DNA from: Prostheceraeus crozeri | Lineage: Eukaryota; Platyhelminthes; Polycladida; Euryleptidae | NCBI GenBank assembly: GCA_907163375.1 | Contig: CAJQUW010011521.1 | Coordinates: forward strand, 358,501 to 422,500 | DNA length: 64,000 nucleotides | Direction: 5' to 3' | In this document: in pieces, positions 35,521-46,500 of the stretch | How the letters are laid out: each line of letters starts with the position of its first letter | Numbering within the stretch: position 1 is the first letter of the stretch | Position numbers and translations under genes: made by a program | Notes under the pieces: generated by a model | The model's input: the letters and a program-made list of their open reading frames with translations, nothing else | Databases searched by the model: none | What the model was told of the DNA's origin: nothing

Positions 35521-36691
35521 TATTTAAATCTACTGGAATTGGAATTGACCTTGATAGACCTCAATTCCACTTTTTCGATAGACCTGTGATAAATCTATTT
35601 GTACAAAAATTGAAATCACAGTATTCGGCCGTTGTGTTAACTGCACGCAGAGATAAGAGAGAGAGATAGATCGACAGAACTAGTTTTATTCTATTGTTGA
35701 ATAAAGGGTGCTAATTGTGACTATGATGGGTCTACAGCCACCGGACAATGTTAATTCAGCAATTAAGCAAACAATGAAAAGATAATCATATTTGTTCAAT
35801 CTGTTATTTAGTTATTTATCATGTAAGACAATTAATCAAAATAAAACAATTGTTGAATTTAGTTATTGATTGGATAAGCACAAAAATTGGAGATTAACTT
35901 AATTGTTGTATACGCGAAAAACAATCGGTTTGGAAAGAGGAAAATTAACCCTGCATTAAAGGGCAGCCTGTCAGTTCAAATCACAATATAGACAGTGTCA
36001 ACAAATTATTTTAATAATTAATGATTCAATTAAAATGGCAATGACATGAAATATTATTCAATTTCCAATCACAACAATTGACAATACTAATTTTCAAGAC
36101 TATAGTTATACAAATACGATACTCAACGATAAAAGAAAAACTTTAAACTTGCAGTTCACTTCTTGATGTTGAATTCACTTCAATTCGATTGGACTCACTT
36201 ATACCAAAATAATATCATAAATATCATGAATATCAGTGTCACTTATACCGTCAATCTTCAATCGCGCTCGCTGATGTGTTGCCGCATACGCTACTGTGTT
36301 GTTGCTCGCTGGTATGCAGTTGTAGTTGTTACTTCTGTAGTCAAGTTACACCGCGAAAGCCCGGAATTCTTCTAACAGCTACTGAAGATGTCGTATGTGT
36401 TGTTGTTGTTTCAATTTCTCATCGTCTCTAATTTATGCAAATTTTTGAGACTTGACGATAAATCCACTTTCTTTTGAAAATTGAAAGAGTTTCCTTTAAT
36501 CTCTGCTCGTTAGCTTTCGACCCGTCCACATTTCGTTCTTATCACGGAATTTTTAATCTCCTTTTTTAACATGGACCATTAATCAGTTTTCATGATATCA
36601 TTTTTATCGTCGTTTTTTCTTTCATCAACAATCACGTTATTCGCACATTGAATTTCTTTCTTCTGTCAGTATATTAATAGATTTATTCGCA
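35521..36691. other. Unannotated AT-rich sequence
   Basis: No supported gene. GGAATT repeats at 35490-35560 resemble those at 60060-60150. Confidence 0.4.
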
Positions 36692-36766
36692 TCTCTCTCT
36701 CTCTCTCTCATAGAAGTAGATAATAGTACACTAGAATCATAGAAGTAGATAATAGTACACTAGAAT
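36692..36766. repeat. (CT)n microsatellite plus two 29-bp tandem units
   Basis: A CT run (36692-36709) is followed by two copies of a 29-bp unit beginning CATAGAAGTAGATAATAG (36709-36737 and 36738-36766). The second unit ends with CTAGAAT, the start of the ~1-kb repeat that follows. Confidence 0.85.
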
Positions 36767-37514
36767 GGAAGTTTGATATCTTGTCTATGTACAATGATGG
36801 CACATGGAAAATCTATGGTTTGTAGATCAGATTCGATCTAAAACATTGTATCATAGTGAAATTATTTGCCATGTTGGTTGTGGAAGTTGTTGACACCTAA
36901 TTACAGGATTTTCATGAAGAGAATTGCAAGTGAGATGGCGGCATTGTTTCATGTGAAATAGCCTACTATTCCATGGATTAATCTAGTGTGTCTATTTGTA
37001 GCAGTCACTGACAACTAGTTTCCAATGTTTCAATATTGGAATGAGAATTAAAAATTGGTTCACAAAGTCATAATTGAAAGTAGTCGGTGTACTGGTTGTA
37101 AGAACATCTGAAGAATTCACTGATAGAAAGTCTAATTATTGGATAATTTCTTCTTCAAGCGGCTAAGAAACGTGGCGCTTTTCTGGAATAAACACACTGA
37201 AAGTTTCTTTACAGACAATCATTTCACAAATAAATGAAATGTCGCTGGAACTTTTCAATTAATCATTGAATGACACATGTGATATTTTGGAAGCTGATAT
37301 TCGAATGCATGTTGAGATTTTGAAAATTATTCAAATTTAGTGAACAGGGGAACCCTTTAAAGTAAAATGAATACTCTAAGATTTCTTGGCCTCTGATTTC
37401 AAGCTGGAGTTATGCATGTTCTGTAAATCGACATTACAAGTTGCATAAGAGTCTGATTATACTATTGATAGATTATCGGAGCGATATTTCAAAATGATGA
37501 ACGTATAGAACGTT
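36759..37514 (+). repeat. ~1-kb tandem repeat, copy A, left part (interrupted by the Polinton)
   Basis: This sequence matches copy B (58767 onward) from CTAGAATGGAAGTTTGATATC through to the Polinton insertion site, at roughly 85-90 percent identity by eye. The remaining part of copy A resumes at 58505. Together the parts make a ~1.0-kb unit. No gene is recognisable within it. Confidence 0.85.
37509..37514 (+). repeat. Target site duplication, left
   Basis: AACGTT directly precedes the first base of the Polinton and is repeated after its last base (58505-58510). Six base pairs is the usual Polinton duplication. The uninterrupted copy B has a single AACGTT at 59512-59517. Confidence 0.9.
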
Positions 37515-37892
37515 AGTAGTGAAAACTGTGCCCTACTTGCCAGGGATAGGTACATGGATAGGTACATGTAAAGTTTAGTGTTATCAATAGGTACATGGAT
37601 AGGTACATGTAAAGTTTAGTGTTGTCAATAGGAACATGGATAGGTACATGGATAGGTACATGTATACTTTAGTTATCGATAGGCACATGGATAGGTACAT
37701 GTATAATTCAGTGTTATCAATAGGAACTTGTATGAGATCTGTTTTACTGGATAGGTACATGTGTTTGGTACACTGTGTTTCGGAACGTCTATGATCGAAC
37801 TTGTGTGGTTTGGTTCTGAGCACTTGGGTACGTACCGATAGACGTCCGTTGTTTGATTTTGAATGGGTTTGCTCAATTGCGACTATTGTGAC
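37515..37892 (+). repeat. Polinton left terminal inverted repeat
   Basis: 378 bp, matching the complement of 58127-58504 almost perfectly. The outer 200 bp is made of iterated ATAGGTACATG words, arranged in ~40-bp units ending AAAGTTTAGTGTT. Repeated words at the ends may be binding sites for the integrase or the replication machinery (inference). Frames translated across it (rich in YMYLSM) are artefacts of the repeat. Confidence 0.93.
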
Positions 37893-38028
37893 AATTATTT
37901 TTAATGTAGCACTATTTAGATGTGAAACTTTACTGTGCAGTTATGATTTAGTTGCTCCCCAATAAGAAAACCAATTCCAGAACTATGTTTAAAATGAAAA
38001 GACAAGAGATTTACAATGTAAGTTTAAT

Positions 38029-38319
38029 TTAAGCGTGAAAAATAAATGAGGGGTGCAAATCACGTCCCTCAGGGGACTCCATGATCTTCAAGAAGTCATC
38101 ACACCACTCATGGAATGTCGGATTTTTACTAAAGTCATGGTCACATTCGTGTACCGGACACTTCACCGGTAGTCCATTCCGCCTTTGAAGTGCAGAGACA
38201 GTCAAGGTCTTCCATAGGGCCACTTTGCAGCCGCAAGACAGATGCATGGTCATGTCCAACTGACCTCCCATAATGACTTGGCTGTCATTTTGAAAATAAA
38301 ATAGTGGTTTTGAGGACAT
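38029..38319 (-). CDS. Small putative zinc-binding Polinton protein
   Basis: A 96-residue protein that I do not recognise. Its centre has C29-x-C31 and, 22 residues on, C54-x2-H57-x-C59-x-H61, which could bind zinc in a small treble-clef or RING-like fold. No membrane segment or signal peptide is visible. It is the only leftward gene at the left end, next to the terminal repeat, and is divergent from the gene at 38544. A TATATAAAGG box lies at 38375-38384, 56 bases before the ATG, which supports it as a real gene. Nothing in the sequence shows its function. Confidence 0.65.
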   Translation of the reverse strand: MSSKPLFYFQNDSQVIMGGQLDMTMHLSCGCKVALWKTLTVSALQRRNGLPVKCPVHECDHDFSKNPTFHEWCDDFLKIMESPEGRDLHPSFIFHA

Positions 38320-38374
38320 GCTTCTTGTTATGGAACGTTGAGGATAAGTACTTAACAGTTTGGAACAATGTCAT

Positions 38375-38384
38375 CCTTTATATA
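38375..38384 (-). promoter_or_regulatory. TATA box for the 38029-38319 gene
   Basis: TATATAAAGG on the minus strand, 56 bases upstream of the ATG. Confidence 0.65.
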
Positions 38385-38454
38385 GTTATATATATTCTTT
38401 AGGGAAGTTCGGTACCTCTCTGATTGGCTGTTAGGATTTCCTTTGTTTAAAAAG

Positions 38455-38462
38455 TATATAAG
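38455..38462 (+). promoter_or_regulatory. TATA box for the 38544-39008 gene
   Basis: TATATAAG on the plus strand, about 82 bases before the ATG. Same motif as before the polymerase gene. Confidence 0.7.
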
Positions 38463-38543
38463 TCCGAGGTTTGTACCAATTCTTATCAAAGGTTCTAATC
38501 CTCACGTTTACAAGTTACAATTATTTTAAATCTACAAGTCATA

Positions 38544-39008
38544 ATGGATCGCAAACAGAAAGCCGCAGTTGAGAACGGTACTGCTGATCGTACCACTTCG
38601 CCAGTGGAACGTACCAGTACACCTCCCCAATCTCCGATGGAGCGATCGACAACACCAAACGAGGAGCCGGTGGTGTTCACCCAAGCCCCTGCATCGCCCG
38701 ACTACTCGAGTGATGAGGATAGTGACGTATCAATTGAGACGATGCGTCACATGAATAAGAAGTCCATGCGAACGCCACTTTATGGACGGGTCACGGTCAA
38801 AGTCAAGAACGCCCCGAAAAAGTATCACACCAAACGGGTGTTCATGAGGATGGAGCCGAACGAGCGGAACCTCACAACCGCTCTCGAATTTTCGGTCATC
38901 GACCTTGACACACCACGTCGCTGTCCCTGTGCGCCCAAGAAGACCAGGATCCATGTGCAAGTGGACTTGAAAAAACTTGTACCCTTTCCTTACCTTGATG
39001 ACATTTAG
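38544..39008 (+). CDS. Polinton protein with acidic/phosphorylatable N-terminus
   Basis: A 154-residue protein I do not recognise. The first 75 residues are disordered in character: Thr-Pro and Ser-Pro pairs (TSPVE, TPPQSP, TPNEEP) and then DYSSDEDSDVSIE, a typical casein-kinase-2 target and a possible SUMO-binding stretch. The second half is basic and strand-rich (RVTVKVKN, HTKRVFMRM, TRIHVQVDLKKL) and may be folded. It is the first rightward gene of the element and has its own TATATAAG box. A regulatory or host-interaction role is only a guess. GC content is higher than in the surrounding DNA. Confidence 0.7.
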   Translation: MDRKQKAAVENGTADRTTSPVERTSTPPQSPMERSTTPNEEPVVFTQAPASPDYSSDEDSDVSIETMRHMNKKSMRTPLYGRVTVKVKNAPKKYHTKRVFMRMEPNERNLTTALEFSVIDLDTPRRCPCAPKKTRIHVQVDLKKLVPFPYLDDI

Positions 39009-39269
39009 TGTGTTTTTTCTTAATCTCTTTATTTAATATTTATTTGTATATATGAACAGACTTGTTTTATCATTTCACAAATCGGTCTTCAATTAAGGTC
39101 TGAATGGGAAAGGGGAATAACTATCTACAATTAATGATGTTCAATAACTGAATTGAAACAAAAAAATCAAGTATGAAGACTTCAACTTGAAATAAATAGG
39201 AACATATAACTTTTAAAGAAACAGTTATGTTGTTAATTTTAAAATGCTTGTAGCAGTCCAGGATGATAT

Positions 39270-39573
39270 CATACATGTGTCATACACGACACCATAAGAA
39301 TGAGAATGAAAAGACCTTTAGAATGATATAAGGTATGTACCTATTCGATGGGAAAATCCTAGTTGTATGCAACTGTATGCAAGCAGACAAATGTTAGATT
39401 TTTAAATTCACTAAGTTTTTAGCCCATTCTTTAAAGACATGTAGCTCTCTAGTTATATGTCATACATGTGTCATACAATACACCATTAGAATCAGCATGA
39501 AAAGAGCATTCGAATGATATATTGTATGTACCCATTTGATGAAAAAATCCTAGTTGTATGCATCTGTATGCAA
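39270..39573 (+). repeat. Tandem duplication (191-bp period)
   Basis: CATACATGTGTCATAC is found at 39270 and again at 39461. The following ~110 bp match, including AATGATAT and AATCCTAGTTGTATGCA. The duplication lies in the 1.6-kb gene-free stretch of the Polinton between 39009 and 40604. Confidence 0.75.
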
Positions 39574-39709
39574 CTTGAAAAATTCCAAGTTTTTTTACAA
39601 AAATGACTAAGTTTACAAATTTTCAAAGTTAAAGTTTTACAACTAAAAATGACCATAATATACAAACCTCTACACTTGACCTTGACCTTAGACCTGACCT
39701 TGACCTTTG

Positions 39710-39802
39710 ACCTTCATACACTTCATACACTTCATACACTTCATACACTTCATACACTTCATACACTTCATACACTTCATACACTTCATACACTTCATAC
39801 AC
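39710..39802 (+). repeat. CTTCATACA minisatellite and G-run
   Basis: Ten or so exact copies of the 9-bp unit CTTCATACA, ended by ACACGGC and a run of G (39805-39816). The frames translated from it (repeated THLH or YEVYEV) are meaningless. Confidence 0.95.
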
Positions 39803-39821
39803 GGCGGGGGGGGGGGCCTCA

Positions 39822-39916
39822 AAATTTCTCGGGCGCTTCGCGCCCTCGAAATTTTTCGGATTATAGGGTAAATAAATTTTCTCGTGCGCTTCGCGCACTC
39901 GAAAATTTATTTACCC
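39822..39916. repeat. Two consecutive hairpins with CGCTTCGCG tips
   Basis: The first hairpin (39822-39854) has 15-nt arms around TTC: GGGCGC-TTC-GCGCCC at the tip and AAATTT at the base. The second (39866-39916) has 24-nt arms, 39866-39889 and 39893-39916, also around TTC, with only two mismatched positions. Both share TTTCTCG before the tip and TCGAAA after it, so one probably arose from the other. Confidence 0.85.
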
Positions 39917-39954
39917 ATGGGTTCCGGGTGCCATAGATACTCTTCTTGCTTCCC

Positions 39955-40184
39955 TAACCCTAACCTTAACCCTAACCCTAACCCTAACCCTAACCCTAAC
40001 CTTAACCCTAACCCTAACCCTAACCTTAACCCTAACCCTAACCCTAACCCTAACCTTAACCCTAACCCTAACCCTAACCCTAACCCTAACCTTAACCCTA
40101 ACCCTAACCCTAACCTTAACCCTAACCCTAACCCTAACCCTAACCTTAACCCTAACCCTAACCCTAACCCTTAACCCTAACCCA
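39955..40184 (+). repeat. Interstitial telomere-like array (CCCTAA)n
   Basis: About 230 bp of CCCTAA units with regularly placed CCTTAA variants (CCCTAACCTTAACC recurs every few units). The vertebrate/marine-invertebrate telomere motif TTAGGG reads on the minus strand. It lies inside the Polinton, 2.4 kb from the left end, and is followed by duplicated TTTGGCGCGAAATT blocks (40193-40300). Confidence 0.97.
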
Positions 40185-40603
40185 GTATTTTAATTTGATT
40201 ATTTGAATTTTGGCGCGAAATTCAAATTTTCGAAAAAATCTTTAAATTTGATTATTCGAATTTTGGCGCGAAATTTGAATTTTCGAAATTTAGCGCTTAA
40301 TTCAAATTTTAATGTTCTATTCAAACCACACGTTTTATAACTTCAAATATGAATCATTATATGACTATTAATAATAACATGTATATCAAATAATACATCA
40401 GTCCATCAGTTCATATTACTTTGAATTCACTCTACTGTTTACATGTAGAAATCTTTCAACACATATGATGGCACTTCCATTTCTAAGGTTAAAAATAAAC
40501 CAGCTGTTCCAATTCTTGTTTGAGTTATCAATTTTGTTTAACCGTACCAATTCCAAGATGTGATGTCATAAGGTCTTTGTTCATAGTTGCTTTGTCAATT
40601 TCA

Positions 40604-40612
40604 TATATAAAG
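40604..40612 (+). promoter_or_regulatory. TATA box for the spliced gene
   Basis: TATATAAAG, followed about 104 bases later by a good splice donor (GTGAGT at 40716). A transcription start near 40635 would give a short non-coding first exon that contains no ATG. Confidence 0.55.
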
Positions 40613-41298
40613 AAGTTGCACACAACGAATTTTCACTCATTTTCAAATTATTTAGTGTCCATAACAGACGTCGTTCTTCGTTCCTCCGTTCTCCGGTTCT
40701 TATTACAATTCTGAAGTGAGTTTCATTGTCATGTTGTGCTACTTTATAGGATATTCGGGAGTAGGAACTTTATTAAGTTTTTATAACCAAATAGCTTTAA
40801 ATATAGAAGCTTGGGTTTTTAGGATAGGAACACTTTATGTTATATTATTAAACATGTTTTTTTTAATTTTTCATCCTATATTAAGTCACTGAGCGAGAGA
40901 CATGAATATATCAGTTTAAATGTAAGTGTATTTGAATCAACAAGATTTTCACAGTTTGTTTATAAATAAAAGATACCTAAATAAAGCCTTCATCCATTTT
41001 AAATATTCAGTCTGTCATCTGCTAACAGATGTATAAAATTCAAACTTGTTTAATTAAACAAATTGAGGATTGGTTGAAATTTTCGAAATTTCACTTTCAT
41101 TTCATCAAATTAATTTCGAAATTAAATAATTTCAAGACAGCTACTTGTAAATTTCAACTCTTTCTATGAGCAAACCGTTTTCGAATGAAAATTAAACTTT
41201 CGACTTTCGGTTTCAATTTCAACTTCAGATTTCAAATCTTTCTAAGATTTATTCAATATCAAGTTAGTACTTCATAATGTTTTGTTGGTGATATATAA

Positions 41299-43381
41299 AT
41301 GAGTTCTCATTTAATAAGAGATAAAATTATAATCAAATTTTTTTCCTCCACAGAGATAGTCCGACAAGAGAGTCTTGCACGACAGCGCCTAATTTTTCAT
41401 TTCTGTGAGACGTGCAAAATACCCGTTCGACATGCTAATAAGAGCGGCCACAAGAACTGTATCTTCAAAAGTGAATGCACGTATCTGTACTGCCTAACCT
41501 GCAAGTCATATAAACGGAGTACTGAAAAGGTTAATACCGAAGCCTCTAAGGCATTCATTGAGAAACATACACCATGTGCTCAACAAAATGGGAGGAAGGG
41601 AATCAACCTCACCTCAAAGGCTGAAAAGAGGAGGTTGGAGGGGTTATTTCAAAAGGAGAGGCCGATGGAAGGTGTCCTTTCACAGGTTGATAAGCCTACA
41701 GCAATAAAGAAACCTATCAAGTCCCGAGCCCCAAAGAAAGCCCCCAAGTCACGACAGTTCATCGATGACACCTTAAGCGATTTTGAGGTGAGTTCTGCCA
41801 ATCATACATAAAACCTTCAAAGGATAGCTTCTTAAATCCGAATAAATTAATTATTGGTCCATTATACATAAAAACATATATCGTTTAATCATTTCAGGAT
41901 AATGATGAGATGCCTCCTCCTAAGAAGACCAAGGTCTTAATTCAGAAAAAGATCGTCACTAAAAATGTGAGAATACATTTACTCCATTAATTATTCTATC
42001 ATGTAAAAAGTATTTCAACATTGTCACAACATTTCAGAGTGAGTTGCCTCAACAGAATTGTATCAGTTTTGAAGAGGAGAAAGCGGCTGAATGCTTGAGA
42101 AATGTAAGTATTAAAGTTATTCATTAGCTCTTTATGCGAAATTGAATATGTTCTTTTCTTCAGCTGTTTACAGGTGTGAACAGTATACCCCGTTTGCCTA
42201 CACCGGAGAAGATGTGTCTTCCTAGTCCCGTAAGTGTCATTGTTTAGTTATTTGTCAATAATATTTCTCAATGCATGAAGTATTTCCAAGAACATGTATG
42301 CTTCTCAATGAGTTGCGAACATGTTATATTATTTTTCTCTGCAGGTTGCGCGATCGCTGTCCCTCAGGAAGCATCGAAGTTTCCTTTCGACGCCAGCGAC
42401 CAGTACATCGGTGGAAGAGAATGAGGAAAAGCCGTATCCTATTCGGGAGTCCTCATCAGAGGACGATGAAACCTCATCAGCGACTTCATCTGATGAGGAA
42501 ACGTCGTCAGCGACTTCTTCCCCGACATCTTCTTCCGATGAGGATGATGATCCTGTTACAAATGTAAGTATCAAAGTTGGTCAACTGCATGAGTACAGAA
42601 TTTTCTATTAAAATATGTTTTTTGTTTGTAATAGATTGATTTATCTTTTAGAATGACTCGTTGCCCCGTGAGACGGAGGTTGGAACCGATCAGAAGGTCA
42701 CAATCCAGCCGGAGGTAAGAGAAATTCACTTTTGTATCTCATCAATGGTAAAATGCTAAATAGATGATAAACAATTGTTTCTTTCGATTACAGGACTCCG
42801 CGATGTGTGCATCTCAGGAGGAAGTCTCGTTCAGCCACATCCGGGCTTCTCCGAGCTGGAGTGTGCGCCTTCCATTATCGCCGATGATGACACTGGCTCC
42901 TTCCTCTTCGATCCCAGCCGCAGCTCCTTCCTCTCCGATCCCAGCCGCAGCTCCTTCCTGTCCGATCCCAGCCGCAGATCCTTCCCCTCACGCTGCTGCG
43001 CCCGCACCTCCAGCTGCTCTCCCTGTCCGGCAGTATGATGTGGATCTCGACGCGACAGCAGAGGTACAAGACGTTGAGGTGCAACTCCGTCGTTGCCAAG
43101 AGCGCCTAAAGGAGGCTGAGGCCCGCGAGGCTAAGTTGGAGGAGGACAATAGAGGTTTGATTGAGTCTCTAAGAAATATTACTCAATCAAACCTCCTGTT
43201 GGCCTCCCAAGTTACCACCAGCCAACAGCATAACAAAGAAACGCTTGTGCACCTGGAATGCTCCCAAAATGGCATCGGAAGAGTGCGCCTTACGAGGATG
43301 GACGATTTGGGTGGCTGTAGTGACAGCTGCAGTCACCTAAAACTCTACCATAGTGGTATTGTTAAATGTGTCAGACTGTAA
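41299..43381 (+). CDS. Seven-exon spliced Polinton gene: zinc fingers, acidic and Pro-rich segments, coiled coil
   Basis: Exons 41299-41787, 41898-41966, 42038-42103, 42164-42229, 42345-42563, 42652-42714 and 42794-43381 join in frame to 519 residues. Every intron is GT-AG with a good consensus (GTAAGT, GTGAGT), 60-115 bp long and in phase 0. Residues 36-54 (C-x2-C, H-x2-C) and 65-93 (C-x2-C, H-x2-C) look like two zinc-binding units. Exon 5 is Ser/Glu/Asp-rich. Exon 7 has three 9-residue APSxPIPAA-type repeats and then a heptad-like coiled coil (RRCQERLKEAEAREAKLEEDN). This layout suggests a DNA-binding regulator, but no family is recognised. The ATG is uncertain: TTTTTTCCTCCACAG at 41339-41353 could be an acceptor for an upstream non-coding exon. 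Confidence 0.75.
43152..43195 (+). repeat. Perfect 15-bp inverted repeat inside exon 7
   Basis: GAGGTTTGATTGAGT (43152-43166) and its exact complement (43181-43195), separated by 14 bases. It could form an mRNA hairpin within the coiled-coil coding region. Confidence 0.85.
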
Positions 43382-43515
43382 CTTTATTACTTTAACTTTT
43401 ATTTTCTTCTTTTTTGAAAAAAAATAATTGTTGAAATTATATGTTTTGTCTTTACAACAGATCGGAACATACGGTATTGGCTGGTGATGACGCTGACGTC
43501 ATTAGCTGGTAGATG

Positions 43516-43523
43516 TATATAAG
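43516..43523 (+). promoter_or_regulatory. TATA box for the DNA polymerase gene
   Basis: TATATAAG followed by GG, 31 bases before the ATG at 43555. The transcription start would be nearly at the start codon, giving a very short leader. Confidence 0.7.
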
Positions 43524-43554
43524 GGCTTGCTAATTTCAATCCTCATCAATAATC

Positions 43555-46500
43555 ATGGTTGTCTGTACCAAGTGTGGAAAAGTGTTCACTCTCATAGGCA
43601 ATTTGCAACGACATGAAAAATTTTGTAAGTTAGGAAAAACGTATCAATGTAGCAAGTGTCCATATAAGACGAATAGGATGGATAATCTTAAGAGACATAA
43701 ACTTGTATGCAATAATAAACCGAATGATAGCATAACAGAGTCAAATTCAAATAATCAAAATAGATCTACTTCTAAGCCAACAACCAGCGCTTCAACTAAC
43801 ATACAAAACTTTATGCAATACTGCTCTCGGTGTGGCAAAACGTATAACTCTATAAGTAGATTTCGACAGCATATGAATGTACATAACACAAATAGTGAGA
43901 TGAATATGCATAATAACTATGGAACTGTTAGTCTCAGTGAAAGCGCACTCAATGGCCATGCACGTGTGTATGATATCACGCCAACAACACCTACTGTGGA
44001 CATAACATCATTTTTAGAAAGCATGCGTTCCATGTTAGGGAATTTAGTGTCTGACTTACTAAGGAGCTATCAATTGCGCGGTCGTCTGATTGCACAAATT
44101 CGTTATGTCCGTTCTAATCCTCAAGAAGAAGAAACTTTTCTCGCACACTTTACCTCATCATCCTCAAACTATATTTATGACTATGATGCTTGGTTTCAGG
44201 ATCATCTAAATAGTCTAATAAATCATATTGAAGCCTTCACAAAAAAGGGTAGCAATTGGATTATAGATGATGTACAAAATATAGAGTTCAATGTAATAAC
44301 AAGTCCAATACTGTCAGGTGGACAATCATTTCCTCTACCAAAGAAGTTAAAAAACTCTAAAGCTGTCATTAATGTTAATTCAAATGCAAATGATTGCTTC
44401 CTATATGCAGTTTTATCAATATTGCATTATAATGAAGTACCTTATTCAAGGAATGAAGTAAAATCATATAGTGAGTGGACATCTGAGCTAAATATGGAAG
44501 GCATTTCCACACCAGTATCAATCAAAGATATTCCAAAATTTGAGAAAAATAATGATATTAAAATTAACATTCACTTTTATGAAAATGGACTCAAAGGTGT
44601 TCGTTACAATAGTAACTTTACTGGTAGGCAAACGGTTAATATTTTGCTAATTCTAAACAATGGAGCAGCACACTATTGTGGAATTCCAAAGCTGTCAAGA
44701 TTGTATAGGAGAACTTTAAAAAGACATAAATACTTCTGCGAAAGATGCACTCAGTCATTCACATATAAGACAACACTAGAACGACATTTCCAGTTTTGCA
44801 TTCGAGGAAAAGCACAAATAGAAAAAATGCCGACAGATCTAAAAGTACTAACAAGTAGCATGGAATATCAACTAAGTCCTCCTTTAGTAATTTATGCAGA
44901 TATAGAGTGCTACATTGATAATAAAATACATAAACCTGCGGCCATTGGAGCTTATCATGTCTGGCATAATGCCCTTCAATCAAAATTTGAAAACAAGTAT
45001 TACCTCTTTGAAGGTGAAAATTGCATTATTGGTTTCTTGCACCACTTAGAAACTGTAGCCCAAGACTTATATGACAACCAATGTGCAACAACTAGGCAGC
45101 CAATGACACTGTCAGCGGATGAAAAAGCACGCCATGAGAATGCAGAATGTTGCAACAAATGTAAATCAAAATTCAGCGATGAAGTCATAAAAGTTCGTGA
45201 TCATGATCATATCACCGGACGATATAGGCAAACATTATGTAGGAAATGCAATCTCCGGTTAAGACTTAACAGACGGGAGCTCCCCATATTTTTCCACAAT
45301 TTTAAAAATTATGATAGCCACATCGTTTGCTATAAAGCGATTGGAAGAATGAAGTCTTGGAAATTAGATGTTGTAGCAGCAACTGCTGAAAAATATATAA
45401 CTTTATCCGCCAGTGTCCCTGTAAATGAATACAGAGGGAAGACAGTATACTTTAAACTAAAATTCTTAGACTCATATCAATTTCTAAGTGCATCCTTGAG
45501 TGAATTAGCCAAGGGCTTGCAAACGTATGAGCATGTAGAGACATTAAGGGTAGAATTTCCACAATTAAGTGATAATGTTTTATATCAGAAGGGAGTGTTT
45601 CCATATTCATACTTCAAAAACTTAAACACGTTGACGGAAGACTGTCTACCACCACAATTTGAATTCTATAATGATCTTACTCGTGAGCACTGTTCCGATA
45701 GTGAATATGAACACGCTAACAAGGCGTGGATTGAATTTAATTGTAGCACATTTGGTGATTACATGCTGGCATATCTGAAGTTAGATGTTTTATTGTTGGC
45801 AGACATATTTGAAGTGTTTAGAGCATTGAGTCAACGTGAGGATGAAGTCGACCCTGTACATTTTGTCAGTCTCCCACATCTTAGCTTTACCTCAGCACTA
45901 AATTTCTCTTCCAATGATCCCCCACACTACATACAAGATGAAAATATGTACAATCTATTTGAACGAGGAATTAGAGGGGGTATGACTTTCACCAACATTC
46001 ACCGAGCGCGTGCACGCATTGAAGAATTAGGAAATAATATACATGAAAGTCGACATTTGACCTACTTAGATGTTAATAACCTTTACGGTTCTTCACTCAG
46101 TAGGAATCTACCCCACTCAAATTTCAAATGGTTGAATGAAAGTGAATTAGATAATTTTTTAAATGAAGAAAATGTTCAAAATATAGATGATGATGGTGAA
46201 ATCGGCTACATTTTTGATTTAGATTTAGAGTATCCTGCAGCCATTCATGATGACACTGCCGATTTCCCATTAGCTCCAGAAATGCAGATGATTGAAAAGA
46301 GAATGTTTTCACACTATATGAAAAATCTATATGAAAAAGTAAGACCAAATACACATTTTTCTTCTATCAAGAAACTTCTTCTCCATCAATTTGATAGGGA
46401 AAATTATGTAGTCCACTATTCAATTTTAAAATTTTACTTGAGCATGGGCATGAGAATCAAGAAGATTCATAGTGGCATAAAATTCACACAAAAGCCTTGG

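Noticed and set aside
37584-37876. Frames of 67-79 codons in the left Polinton terminal repeat, with mirror copies at 58106-58435
   Set aside because: They translate the iterated terminal repeat (YMYLSM words) and appear identically in both ends; no promoter or motif.
39629-40174. Frames rich in THLH, YEVYEV or NPNPNP
   Set aside because: These are translations of the minisatellite and the telomeric array.
39710-40184. CRISPR-like regular repeats
   Set aside because: The repeats are contiguous satellite and telomeric units with no spacers, in eukaryotic DNA.
40731-40892. 53-codon hydrophobic plus frame upstream of the spliced gene
   Set aside because: Looked like a small membrane protein, or a mitochondrial insertion because of a TGA that could read Trp, but I could match it to nothing. 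It lies in the proposed first intron.
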